NCBI GenBank assembly: GCA_025890175.1
Contig: JANPYM010000001.1
Coordinates: forward strand, 4,062,340-4,126,339
Source: Ciborinia camelliae
Lineage: Eukaryota; Ascomycota; Leotiomycetes; Helotiales; Sclerotiniaceae
Direction of reading: 5' to 3'
Length of the DNA stretch: 64,000 nucleotides
Part shown: positions 21,369-33,165 of the stretch, piece after piece
How the letters are laid out: every line of letters starts with the position of its first letter
How positions within the stretch are numbered: position 1 is the first letter of the stretch
Position numbers and translations under genes: made by a program
Notes under the pieces: model-generated
What the model was told of the DNA's origin: nothing
The model's database searches: none
What the model saw: the letters and a program-made list of their open reading frames with translations, nothing else

Positions 21369-23101
21369 ATGGAGCAGCTCAATTGAAGATCTCGGAGTTG
21401 AGGTTATATTTGGTCTGCTTGCTATACCGGTAGTACTAATTGCGAAGGAAGCAATTGTTTTAGGGAGGGGTTCGATTCATCGCATTTCGAAATGAACAAG
21501 CCGCAAGTGATGCTGTCGCTGCGTATGGATGGATACTTGACAGGGCGACCTGCAGTTTGTCTTTTTATTGGTGGTCTTGGAGTTCTTCATGCAATGGCAG
21601 GCATCTGAAATTCATCTGCCAATGTCTTCTCAATGCTTCTCCCAGGTTCGAGCGAAAGACGTTTGGTTGCGAGGGAGATTTTCAAGAGCTTGATGCTAGA
21701 TCTCTTTTAAATACACACACGCAGATTGCTATACGACCAACTCTTGATTCGATATCACATTCAATCATGGCAGCTTATAGAACAACATGGTATGGAAGGC
21801 CTGGGCAGGTTTCATTGATTTGCCTGCAGATGTTATAGAAAGAGAAGGAGAATACACGTGAACACGGATCAGTGAGTGCTGGGCCACGGGCTGCAAGAGA
21901 CCCGGAAATTAAACAAAATATTGCACAATTACTTAAGCCGGCAAAGGCACCGCTTATCATTGTTGGCAAATATGCTCCATACGCGCAAGCCGAGTCTATA
22001 ATACGACAATTGGTCTGGCTGACCAATATCCCTTTCTTACCAGCTCCCATGGGGAAAGGAGTCGTGCCTGACTCTCACTCATCCAGCACCGCAACTTCTA
22101 GATCCGCAGCACTCAAAGGTGCCGATGTTGTTCTTGTTCTCGGTGCACGACTTAACTGGATACTTCATTATGGCGAGGCATCAAAATACAATGTGGATGT
22201 TAAGATTTATTCAGACTGATACTTCAACAGAAGAAATTGTCAAGAACAACGGTAACGCTGAACTTGGAATAATTGGTGATATTAATTTCATTGCCAGATA
22301 ACTAACCGATGAAGAACCTGAAAGCAAGTTCAAGCAAAAATGAAGCTACCGCTGCCAAATCTGCGAATGCCATGGTTAGGATCCCTATGACATACGGTAG
22401 AGCTTTTGATGTTATCAAAGAAACTATTCACAACCCATATCCACCCAAAAGATGGAGGCGTAGTTTATGTGTCTGAGGGCGCGAACACAATGGATATCTC
22501 ACGCAGTGCATTTCCCGTGGAACATCCACGATTGCATCTTGATGCTGGTACACCTGCAACAATGGGCGCGGGTGTAAGGTATGCCGTTGCAGCTCATTTT
22601 GCGTATGATTTCCATCCCGAGAAGCACAAAGCGGACCAGACTTTACCCCCCAAAAAGTTATTTGTGTAGAAGGCGATTCTGCTTTTGGATTCTCACTAGC
22701 AGAAGTTGAAACGATGGCGCGGGGTGGAATGTATGTTTTTATCTTTGTCATGAATAATAGTGGGGTGCATCAAGATGATAGCGAAAGTTCCTATGCGTGG
22801 TTCAAATCACAAAAGAATAATGAAGCGGGTTCAAATGGAGGCTTACGAGTTTAGGATGGGAAGTTGGTTGTAGGAAATTTGCGGAGATGTGTGGCGGCAA
22901 AGGATATCTAGTCAGTACTCTTGCCATAGCCACAGAGGAGGTTTCAAAGCGAATGCAGCGGTAATTATAAGGTTTATTAGAGCCGGGAGCACAGAAGACT
23001 TTGGCAAGTGATATCTCAACAAATAGTTGTGACTTTTCCACTAACCCATTAAAGGGATTTGCATGGCAGCAAAGAGGGGCTCAAATAAGGCAAAGCTATG
23101 A
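21369..23101 (+). pseudogene. Decayed 2-hydroxyacyl-CoA lyase (oxalyl-CoA decarboxylase-like)
   Basis: The intact enzyme is a thiamine-diphosphate lyase of peroxisomes that cleaves 2-hydroxyacyl-CoA in alpha-oxidation. Family blocks can be followed in all three frames across the span: LGVEVIFGL near 21392, NEQAASDAVAAYGW near 21495, MAAYRTTWYGRPG near 21765, APLIIVGKYAPYAQAESIIR near 21948, GADVVLVLGARLNWILHYG near 22118, SEGANTMDISRSAFP near 22472 and [20 protein letters not shown] near 22666. At least eight frame changes or stops break it, including one just after KIYSD and one after PPKK. The last codons read AKL-stop, a PTS1-type peroxisomal signal. No frame could give a working protein. 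Confidence 0.9.
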
Positions 23102-23730
23102 GAATTTTTGAAAACATTACACCGAAGCAGGGGTCACAGCTGGTTCAACATTTTTCTGCCTATTTAAACTTGTCAAGCTGTGGCAGGCTGTGGCTTTGGA
23201 ATCGCTGCCGGCCAATCGGGAAGGTACATAAACTGACTGAAGACTCAACTTTCAATGTGAGCAAAAGCCTTTCTTTCTCTTGAGATATCACTATTCAGGA
23301 TGCAAATCCAGGTTCATGGTTAAGGAGTGATCTTTGTTTTGCATCTTTTGAAAGAGTCGCTCAGTCCAACTGCAAAGCAGCAAATGGGTTCAAAGACTGA
23401 AACATGCGATAGACCATTGGTACATGCGCATTCTTATGTACAAGTATTAGTTTCATCCTTGTTCTCTGCTTCTTTTTGTTCTTCATGTTGATGTCAAGGC
23501 TTTCATATTGTACATTGGATTTTTAGATACCAGTACATCAATTGGACTCTATAAATGTGGGTTTAATCGCCACTTGATTTCTTAACCACATTTCTTTTCT
23601 TGCATCTTCCATCGGTATACCAGCTCCACTTCATGAATCTTAGTCGCAACCACCAGTCTCCTGCGGCATCAATCCTCCGCGGCCCATCACGCCATACTGC
23701 ATCTACATAATACTTCCCACTTACCCACCA
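23102..23730. other. Intergenic; nothing supported
   Basis: The 5' part may hold more debris from the lyase relic. The rest is the promoter of the coiled-coil gene. Short frames only. Confidence 0.5.
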
Positions 23731-24954
23731 ATGTGCTGGCCGGTCCTCTACTCTATTCGCAAAAAACCCAAGAAAAGCAAAATGTTTGAGCGTCCCAAAT
23801 CTCCCCGAGACAGGTATCCGTCCGAACGAACCATCCGTGTTGATGCCATGCCTCCTCCCTATCGATATCCCACATATGTGGTGGAGCCAGCTTTCGTCCC
23901 CACAAGTCCTTACTATGAAAACATGTATCATATTCAAGAACGAGAGCGAGAGCGACTGCGACTAGAACACGAGAGTGAAAGAGCATTGGAAAGAGGAAGA
24001 AGACCAAGCTGTTCGGATCTCTTCCATAATATCGATGTCATCCAACGATTGGGCGAACGATTCAAGGGGCTGGATGCGACCTTTTCTCATTCGTCTTCGT
24101 CACACTCACACGCGGGGATTAGTAATCCACCCTCTTCTACGCCGAGCAACTCGAATGCGGGAATTAGTAATTCCAACACCAATACCAATACCAACACCAA
24201 TACATCCACGCAGGCAAATCCGAGTTCTGCAAATACGACGGCCTTGGCAGCGCGGATCAAAGAGCTGGAGAAGGAGAAGGAGATGGCGAGGGAGAAGGAA
24301 ATCGAGAGGTTGAATGGGGGATTGAATGGGGTGAGGGGGGACATCCAGGGGTTGCAGATGAGATCCGAGAGGGAAGAGGGAAGAAGAGAGGGCAGGATGG
24401 AGGGGATGGGGATTCAAATGATGGGGTGTGGGCATGCGCAGATGTTCGATGGGACCTGGGTGAACACGAGTGGAGAACTGGGACGCCGTTCCTCACAACA
24501 TCGTGTTCCGGATCTCGAGGCGGAAAATACGCGTCGGAGGATCGAAGTGTTGGAGCAGCAGAGGGCGAGAGACGTGGATGGCGAATTGCTGCTTCGCAAG
24601 ATGGATGAGAGGTTGGTGGAGGAGAGGTTGGATCGGATGGTGGATGCAGAGAGACGGCGGGAAATGACGGCGGCGAGGGAGCGGGATTGTGAGAGGACTT
24701 TTAGGATGAATAGGTTGGAGGATAGGGTTGAGGGGCGTGTGGAGAGGGTTGAGGATCGCGTGGACAGGATGGTGGAACGGGAGGGGGGTAGGGTGGGTGA
24801 GGGCGAGAGAGAGAGAGAGAGGAGAGATGGGAGTCTGGTTAGGAGAGAAAGATATGCGAGACCGAGAATCATGAGAGAGAGGGAGAGAGATTGGGAGTAT
24901 GGATATGAGAATGGGTCTGGATATGGTGGGCTGAGATATCGAGGGTATGTGTAG
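23731..24954 (+). CDS. Hypothetical Arg/Glu-rich coiled-coil protein
   Basis: A single frame of 407 residues opens at ATG 23731; ATG 23782 (MFERPKSPRDRYP) may be the true start, giving 390. The order is: a Pro/Tyr-rich N-terminus (PPPYRYPTYVVEP), a short helix (ERERERLRLEHESERALERG), a Ser/His and Asn/Thr low-complexity part with an N-T dipeptide run, a helix (RIKELEKEKEMAREKEIERL), a GCGHAQMFDGTW motif, then a long coiled coil with heptad-like R/E repeats (RLEDRVEGRVERVEDRVDRM). It ends in a Tyr/Gly-rich tail. It has no membrane segment and no recognised family. Minus-strand frames over it are shadows. Confidence 0.7.
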   Translation: MCWPVLYSIRKKPKKSKMFERPKSPRDRYPSERTIRVDAMPPPYRYPTYVVEPAFVPTSPYYENMYHIQERERERLRLEHESERALERGRRPSCSDLFHNIDVIQRLGERFKGLDATFSHSSSSHSHAGISNPPSSTPSNSNAGISNSNTNTNTNTNTSTQANPSSANTTALAARIKELEKEKEMAREKEIERLNGGLNGVRGDIQGLQMRSEREEGRREGRMEGMGIQMMGCGHAQMFDGTWVNTSGELGRRSSQHRVPDLEAENTRRRIEVLEQQRARDVDGELLLRKMDERLVEERLDRMVDAERRREMTAARERDCERTFRMNRLEDRVEGRVERVEDRVDRMVEREGGRVGEGERERERRDGSLVRRERYARPRIMRERERDWEYGYENGSGYGGLRYRGYV

Positions 24955-25720
24955 GAAAGATGGCTGGCTGGCTTCTATCGACCAGAGAATCTGTTTTGAC
25001 GAAAGGTGATGAGCGATGGATGTATGGGCATAGAGTATTTTGTTTTTGTTTTTTTTTGAATTTCATTTGGTTTCGATATGATTGTGGAAGGTGGAGTGTG
25101 AGGTGTAGATGCATTTAAGTGAACCATCGTTGAGTGTGTTATTAGTGATATACTTTGGACATGTGGTCCCATTATTCAATTTCTGAAATACCGTGCAGCT
25201 GGTAGAAATAGCAGTGGTTTTCTGATAGTCTTTCAATGATCTCAGGTCTCTTGAGCGGAGCACTATTAGTTCGTTGCCTTTTGTCTGAAATATGTGGGAT
25301 GGATTAGCAATTAAGTATGCTACCAAGGCCCATGTCTAGATGGCTGAATATAGTTATTCGCCATCGCCTGCTTGGAATTTACTAAACCCTCAAGTTTCAT
25401 ATATCAATCACCTTGGATCCATCATTCAAGCTTTTTTGCCATTCTAAGAAAACCGCAACGAAAAATATTCATGGAGATACTAAATAAAGTGCATTTTCAT
25501 ATAAGCCATCTGTCAAAAGAACGTTGATCCAAACAAACAGAATTCCGCAGTTAATCCCCGTGAAACAAAGCTCTCGAAAGGTTTCCTCCAACTGATGCGT
25601 ACATACCCTCCAACTCGTATGGAAAAAATGACAAGTGTTGAGTGAGAAAAGTCATAGCAATCTTGCGCCACGCGTATCAACTACACCTCCCTCGGATTTT
25701 CATGCCACCGAAACAAAATA
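24955..25720. other. Intergenic, converging 3' ends
   Basis: No supported frame is present. Confidence 0.6.
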
Positions 25721-27806
25721 TCAAAAATTCCAAGCACCTGGCATTTGTCTTTCCGGGTGATCGACCATATCCCAGAATTCGGCGAGCTCGCCGAAATACA
25801 TCCACTTGGGTTCAAAGGTGAACCAAAACTGCCAGTCACTTTTCTCTGGTCCATATGTAAAACTTATCCATCTGAAGTAATAACACGAATAACACGTATC
25901 AATTTTTTCGTATAAACACCTAATCCAATTATTTTGATTTGTTCTGTGCATCGTTTTCTCCCACCGTCCATATTCAACAATATCAAATCCTGCAGATGTA
26001 AGCTGATCGAGCCAAATTCCGATGGGATTCGCAAATTGCGATTTACGGAGATCAATTTCTACAAGCGTTTTGCTTCGATGCCCGAGATTGTAGATATGTT
26101 GTCCGAGTAATTGTCTGAGAGGAGTTGTTGATGTGTAGTCCACGAACATGCAGTGGTGCTTCAAGCCAGCAGACAAAGTATCACGTGCAAGACTGAGAAT
26201 TTCTTGTAAAGCTTCTTGGCTTGCTGGTTCTGCGTCCGGTATAACCTTTAATGATGCTTTGACATCCATGTGACCTTCAATAATATTGCGGTTCAAGGAA
26301 TCTCCAAGAGCATCCGCAATATTGCTCAATAATTTCCAGAATTCCTCGTTGCTCATGTTTTGAACGCAAGTTTCCATATTCCTGCCGCCAAGAATTGTCC
26401 ATACAAAATGTGGCATGTTTGATGATATCATACGGGCTGAGATTCCGAGCACTAAAAGTGCGCGTTCCCGATCACTTCGTAGATGAACAGGAATTTCTGT
26501 TGAATGGATTAACCATTCGAATAATTCAAGATCGGAGGAACCCAGGCCACAAACCATCCCAGAACCATCCAATAATAATTCATTGATAATGTCAAAATCC
26601 ATCATGGGAGTCAAATAATGTATCAGTGGAGAAAGATCTTGACGATCAGGATTCCAAATAAAAGTTTGCTTCGTTACTGAACTGGACAGTATCATAGAAG
26701 GTTAGTTATAGCTGCGATATAATTTTCGAGAAAGATTGGATTATACTTACTGACCCCAAATATCCTTCGCATTTGGGTCTGCGCCTTGCTCTATCAAGAA
26801 TCGGCATGCGTTGTAATAATTATACGTAGTGGCAAACTTTTTGTATCAGCATAGTCGTTTAAATGGCGGCAAGAAAATTTCTTACATGAAGAAGAGTTTC
26901 TCCAAAATTGGTTACATCAGATAAGCTTGCCTGCCCTGATTGAAATAATCGTTGCATCCCAGCTACATCTCCCATACGGGCTAGTCTCATTATTGGTGCG
27001 TCATATTTAACGACATTGTAAGTCCTAAATTTGAACCCCCATTCAAAAGTTGATTGTCGATAGCTAAGAAATTCCCAGACACCTGAGAAAAAAGGGAGCC
27101 GAAGCTTAGCGTTTATAATTTTCTGATGTTTTGAGAGTGTCCTTGTAGTCTTAGAAATTGAGGTGGCATCTTTTGTAATTGGTGTATTCGAAAAACTCGC
27201 CGTATGTCTATTCGATATCTGCTGTTGGGCTGCCGATGCATTGCCAATAGAAATGAAGGTATGCAAGGTGTTCCTCATATCCACGAACTCTGAGTATTGC
27301 AACTTGGCTAGCTTCACCTGTTCATCGTATCTCGATTTATCCAGACTCCTGATGCTAAGTTAGTCTCTTGCAAAGTAGAAGCGACGATGGAAGATATACG
27401 CAATGTAGTTTTGATGTGACATCAACATCAACCGATTTGCCCCTCCAAGTCTTTTCTCCATTTTCTCGAGAAAATCTTTCTTCAACACCACTTTCAAGCC
27501 ACCCCATTTCTTCCGGTTTTGTATTTCTCTTTCCATCTCTTTTACGACTTTATTCAAGACATCCATACCTTTCTTGCATAGTTGAAGTGATTTGATAGCG
27601 GCAGGTGATGCGGTGTGGTCTCCAAGGTTCTCTTCAATCTCCGCTAATACTATGCGCATCGTATCGAGCTCATCGAGGGTACGTAATATCTCCTCAGGTG
27701 CATCTTTGACCGAGTCCCAGAATTCTTTGAGTTTCAGGATACCATCACCTAATTGTATGACAAAGGAAGCAATACCAATTGCGCTGCCAGCAACACCTAG
27801 CTCCAT
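25721..27806 (-). CDS. Fungal STAND-type N-domain / ankyrin-like protein
   Basis: Four exons, 27400-27806, 26886-27348, 26751-26836 and 25721-26681, give 638 residues; all joins keep frame and use canonical ends (51-, 49- and 69-bp introns). The N-terminus (MELGVAGSAIGIASFVIQLGD, then a four-helix-like part with LKEFWDSVKDAPEEILRTL) matches the helical domain that fronts many fungal STAND/NLR and ankyrin proteins. About residues 230-320 hold ankyrin-like helices (DAPIMRLARMGDVAGMQRLF, TNFGETLLH, then ACRFLIEQGADPNAKDIWG across two splices). The C-terminal ~300 residues are Trp/Leu-rich with no named domain. No NB-ARC/NACHT P-loop is present. A role in self/non-self or stress response is only a family-level inference. 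Confidence 0.75.
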
Positions 27807-29280
27807 GGTTGTCGAGATTGCAGTTTTTGAGTTGATTTTCTTGGTAAATATAAAAAGGAAAGAATATGAAAAAAGGACGATCCAGCTTTAAGTATATACC
27901 ACTCAGGCCTAGTACTTGATGAAGCACTGCCTCAACTTCGGTACGACTGCGATACACAACTTCCTGCACATAGCAAAAGCGACAGCCAGGCAAAATCAAT
28001 CAACAGTCGAAGACAAAACCGGCTCCGCATAATAGAGCCATACAATGCGAAGAGTCACATAGAGCTGCGCATAGATAGGCTATCCGAACTTTCCCAATGT
28101 CGTTGAACCAATACAAATGACTAGCCATCACCAAGCATGCATAGCACGGGCGATGAACAGATGGTCAGATGGTGACCGAGCCTGCGAGTTTCTGCAGCTA
28201 GAGCTTCACAGCCCCTTTATCAAGTAACACCACATTACGAAAAAGGTGTGTCGCACCAAGCCTTGTCGACTCTGACCAAACCGGTACTGAAGCTATACGT
28301 GCAAGATTTTGCAGAGGTATGAGTGAAAATAACAGCGGTAACATATCTTACAGAGAGGCGCGTACGACCAAAAAAGTTTTCAGTGTAGTATCTTTGATGC
28401 CTACCTAGTAAACCATGTACAAGTGCTCTCCATATTCAAGTACCATTTCTTCCGAACATAAATTCGAGAATAGATAGAATTGGCTTGCCCTTTTCATAAG
28501 ACTGGCCGCTGAAGGGATTGTAGTTGCAGGTGTGGAAGGGTTGATTTATTATGAAAACTATGATCGTGAGGTTATATACACTGCTTGGTTAAAACCGCTT
28601 ACTAATGGAACGCTCCGGGTAACTGGCCCACCTCCTTATTCTCTCAATCAACTGCAAGGAACAATTTGATATAAAAGTCATCTCCGTGTTCAAATCCATC
28701 GCCCACAAAGATATAAAAAGAATCATTCATTAATGATATAGAATATATAGCCAAAACACAAAAAGCTGATATTTATATCTCCAAAAAGAATGATTTGATA
28801 CCATCATCTAATGGAGCACTCATTTGAATGAAAATCCTATTACTTGATATGAATAACTCAATAGTCAAAGGGCCAGATTTGCGAACGGAGTGGATCAGAA
28901 CAAATATGGTAAGCCTTGCAACTTTTGGCAATACTAAAAAGCGGTATAAAAAGAGCAATAGTACACACAAACATGTGTTGAATAAAATCAGATGAAGATC
29001 AAAATCAACTTATATCTAGATATAGGGGTACAGGGTATATATCTGTTTTATTATTGTATATAGTATATACATTAATTGTGTGGAGATTATATACTATAGG
29101 ATATAGAATTAGTATAAAACGTTAATTCCGTATTCGTAATATTTTTTTTATATAATGAATGTTATATATTCATATGTTCTTATAACAATATTATATCGTA
29201 TATAGGAACAATTATATAACACAAATCACATACAACAGGAGTAATAATAAGCATACCACATACCCACCCGGGCCACCCCC
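27807..29280. other. Gene-free, ending in an AT-rich tract
   Basis: No frame is supported. From about 28640 and most strongly at 28980-29240 the DNA is very A+T-rich, with TATATA runs (GTATATAGTATATAC), as in RIP-affected or repeat-derived DNA. No repeat family could be named. Confidence 0.55.
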
Positions 29281-29394
29281 TTTACTTCATGACAATCCAA
29301 ATTCTTCAAAAAGTCCCAAGACTTTTTCAACCCCCCCTCTCTCTAACATCCATAATATCCATCTCCGTGTTTCATTTTGCGTTTGTAATTACCT

Positions 29395-30140
29395 CTTTCT
29401 CAGCTTCACTATCCTCTTCTTCGTCTTCTGACTCCGCTGTTGGCTCTTTTTCAGGCTCTGACTCGGCATTACTCCCAACATCAAGTGTTTTCGCCAGCGA
29501 GAGGACGAGCAGATGATGGCGGGCTCATAGGAGGTTTTACCTTCACGCGATGTATCTCAGGCTGGCGTTTCTTCCCATGAGTTTACCTTTGTATATACTA
29601 GGTTTTCTATGTTATGAAAATGAGCTTTTTCGAGTTGATGAGATCATCTCTATGCAAACCTTTTGGCATCTCGGCTAGTTGTTGAAATGGCTTTTTTTTG
29701 AGTATTGCGAGTGCGAGACATATCGTCTGGTCTACTTTGTTGATTAGGTCTTGAAGGCTGTGACGACATGCGGGATTTATTTGGTATTGCATCTCGTCTT
29801 TGATATTGAAGTGGCATCAAGGCTTCAAAATTCCGGAGGCAGATAATTAGGTTCAATGTAGAAATGTAAGGCGAAATTATTAAACTCCCTTCGCGCGGGG
29901 ACAAGAGCAGATATGTATTCATTCTCAACAAAATGATTTAGACTGCCCGAACCTAAATGTCTCCATGATGCGTAGTTTGATTATCCTGCCACCTCTCAAG
30001 CAGATCCAATAATATATCCCAAATACACCATCAAAATCGCTATCATCATCACGATCTTCAATCTCAACATCCTCCTCATCTTCACATCCTCCCAATCCAT
30101 CATCCGATTCACTTTCTCCCAATCCATCATCCGATTCACT
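29395..30140 (-). other. Possible degenerate or multi-exon gene with acidic segments
   Basis: Reading the minus strand, an acidic repeat (ESESDDGLG twice, then GGCEDEEDVEIEDRDDDSDFD) lies at about 30020-30140 after a TTTTAG acceptor-like site. A basic Ser/Arg part (SRMSSQPSRPNQQSRPDDM) lies near 29680-29770 and another acidic run (ESEPEKEPTAESEDEEEDSE) near 29405-29470. The frames do not join cleanly and no start or domain is clear. It may be a decayed gene or a poorly spliced one. Confidence 0.25.
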
Positions 30141-30185
30141 TTCCTAAAATGCATCTCAACGTCCTGAATCCCGACCGCCCAGTTT

Positions 30186-31600
30186 TCAATACTTCCCTCG
30201 AGCAATGTATGCAAGCCGTCCTAAATCCATCTCACCCGTATCTCTCGACGAATAAAGTAGCAGAGGAATACCAGACGGTCTCGTTTCGTTTCGCTTCTGG
30301 CAGACAGGAAAGGGGGTGGCGTCACGGTGTGCCATGTTCCCAATAACTGTGGCAGATGTGGAAAAACTTGTCTCGTGGCTTGGGGGGGGAAATTTGTTAT
30401 CTATGGCATTATATCTACGTGCGTCGGCATAACTAGACATAGGAACTTGAGGAATTTTTGATGTATACATATATAAGTCATTCCCGTTCATAACTATGGT
30501 TGGGGTTGCGAAGGTCCGAAATTCGCTTGTGAAGTAATTATGTAAGACATATGTGCTTGTCACTGATTGGGTGGTTGATAAGACAGAAGCTGTAATTATT
30601 TTAATAGAGGAGCTCAACAAATTTACAGCATTGGAGATGATGAAAGCCAGATGAAGGTCTTTCGAAGACCATGGTAGAGAATGCTGAGAATGCTGAGAAT
30701 TCATTAGACGCAATGGAAATATGCATTTTCATTTTCATTTTCGTTATCAGCGCTCTGAGGATATCGTTGCTCAGCATTAAGTGCCCACCCAGCTCGTCTA
30801 CGCTTTGCTTTTGGGCGACGTCTTCTAATATTTCCCCACCCCGATCTGAATCCGGTCTACCTCTGCTCTGGCTAAAATCCTCGAGATTGAGGGAGTTTTA
30901 AGAGCGGAGGGCTTGGAAATCGTGATCTTGAAGTTCACTGTCTATTGGTGATTGCCATGAAGAATCTCCCATCGGGGATTTTCCTTGAGGTGATTCAATA
31001 GGGGATCCACTTTCTAAGAAAAGAATCTACAGCCGACTCCATCTAAGATCCAACCTCCGATCCAACCCTAGCCCCCATTAAAGACAGACCAGACCCAAGG
31101 GGCGCCCCCAGACTCAAGACTCAGCAGACAACTCAGACTCCTCCTGCAAGAGGCTCTCCCCCTTCCCCCATCCAACTTACCTACCTACCATCCAACTCCA
31201 CTAAACTCCATCCAACTTAAACATCCCAGTCACGGTGTCAAAATCTTCTTCACCAGGCTCGCGAAACCCCTGAAATAAGCGATGATACACCCACCAAGTG
31301 ACCCACCCACCATGTATGTGACCTACCCTACCAACCGGTCACCTTCCTAACATTCCTAACCTTCCTGATCCCGAAATAGGCGATGAATCCCCAGCCACCC
31401 ACTCACGCACCCACCCACCCAGTGATCTATCTAGACAGACCCCATTCCCATTCCAATTCCAGTTCCAGCCGCTCGCTATATATATATTTTTATTTCTCCC
31501 GGGGAAGTATCTCTCTATCTCTCTCTCTACCAGGTACTCTCTCTCTCTACCAGCCTCCAGGCAATGAAAATGAAAAGTAAATCTTCCACTTCCACCACCC
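30186..31600. other. Intergenic; nothing firmly supported
   Basis: A 175-residue frame on the minus strand (30186-30713) has no family signal and starts at a TTG unless a shorter ATG is used. The remainder is CT-rich, with CTCTCTCTCTACCAG repeats near 31510-31550. Confidence 0.4.
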
Positions 31601-31604
31601 TCCC

Positions 31605-31760
31605 CATCTACTTTTACTTTTACTTCTACTTCTATTTCTATTTTTACTTTTACTTCTACTTCTACTTCTACTTCTACTTCTACTTCTACTTCTACTTCTA
31701 TTTCTACTTCTACTTCCACTTCTACTTCTACTTCTACTTTTACTTCTACTTCTACTTCTA
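31605..31760. repeat. (TACTTC/TACTTT)n microsatellite
   Basis: About 26 copies of a hexamer TACTTC or TACTTT run without a break. Both strands stay open through it, giving false F/Y-rich and V/E-rich frames. Confidence 0.95.
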
Positions 31761-33165
31761 GAAGACCGTCACGGTTGCGCATAAGCCATACTCTACTCCG
31801 TAAACCATCACCCCTAACACCCCTAACACCCCTCAACACCCCTTGAACCTTTGAACCTTTACGGATATCATTATTATTATTATCATCATCATAATCATCA
31901 TCATCTCAACAATAATAATTTAAATTCCATTTTCATTTTTACTTCCACTTATCAATCAACAAACCAAACCAAACCACTAAATTCTATATTCTAAATTCTA
32001 ATATACACTTCCACTTATCACTCATCAATCAACCACTCCACTCCCTCAATCCACCCCCACTCCCCCCCAATACACCCCTACTCCCCCCAATCCACCCCCA
32101 CNNNNNNNNNNACCCCCACTCCCCCCCTCAACACCCGCGATCCCAAGATCCCGCGATCCCTTAATATACAACATCCATCACTTTCAGGAATCAGAATAAA
32201 AGTTAAAACACGTACCTATTGATTTCCCTCCCCAGCAACCAACCAACCAACCAACCAACCAATCAACTACATTATGCTTACCTAGGTACCTACCTAGCTA
32301 GGAAGTAGAAATATTCAAAACACGTTATATATCACGCATCACATCATATATCACACATCACACATCACACATCACACCAAAAAACCTTCTAGAAATCAAA
32401 TTCAACCAAATCAAATCAAATCAAATCAAATCAAATCAAATCAAATCAAGATGATAATATTCTCATTTTTTTATCTCGAGTATTTCTATCTCGTATCTTA
32501 TATCTTCTGATGACTGCTCAAGCTCAGTTCTCAGTTTCCCAATCATCAATACAATTCTTCCCATTCATCAATTCAATTCTTCGCATTCGTTCATATCCAT
32601 TCTGAACCAATCAATACCTGAACCAATCAATACCTACGGTATTCATTCACCCTTGCAATTCAGTAACAGCCCAAATCCATTCCGTTCCATCCATACCCAT
32701 CCAATAGAAATCCCAACTCGTCGATTTACGATTTAACTCCCAGCCAAATCAATTGAAATATCATATCAGGATCCATCGAACCCTGCTATTGTAAAAATCG
32801 AGATCTATCTGCAAGCATATGCATCTGCTATCTCTCCCAGAAATAAAAGGAAATCGTGAAAAGAATATCCCCGGTACACCCGTTGAGATCTAAGGAAACT
32901 CATCCACCAGATTCCACAACCACCATACAATCCATCCTAAATTGTTCCATCTTTGAACCCCGGCACATTAACCACTACTCGTCAATTCGTCAAGAGAGAA
33001 AAAAGGTGATAATAGAAAAGAAAATAGGCCCTAAAACTTTCGTAAGACTCATTTGAAAAAATGCTAACAAGGCGCGCCAATGATAAAAAAAATGCAAATG
33101 CTAATACAAGGCATGTTCCGTTGTAAATAGTTGAGATGAGAGATCGCTTCATCCACTACTTCCAT
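31761..33165. other. Simple-repeat-rich intergenic region with an assembly gap
   Basis: Contains ATT/ATC triplet runs near 31868-31920, C-rich tracts near 32040-32130, CCAACCAACC near 32238, CACATCACACATC near 32348 and an AAATC pentamer run at 32408-32450. Ten Ns at 32102-32111 mark a gap of unknown true size. The stretch lies beyond the 3' end of the C2H2 gene. Confidence 0.85.

Noticed and set aside
30186..30713. 175-residue minus frame
   Set aside because: It opens at TTG, has no domain, and its composition is not clearly coding.
31339..31839. 166-residue minus frame made of V-E repeats and a matching F-Y plus frame
   Set aside because: Both are the translation of the TACTTC/TACTTT microsatellite, which has no stops on either strand.
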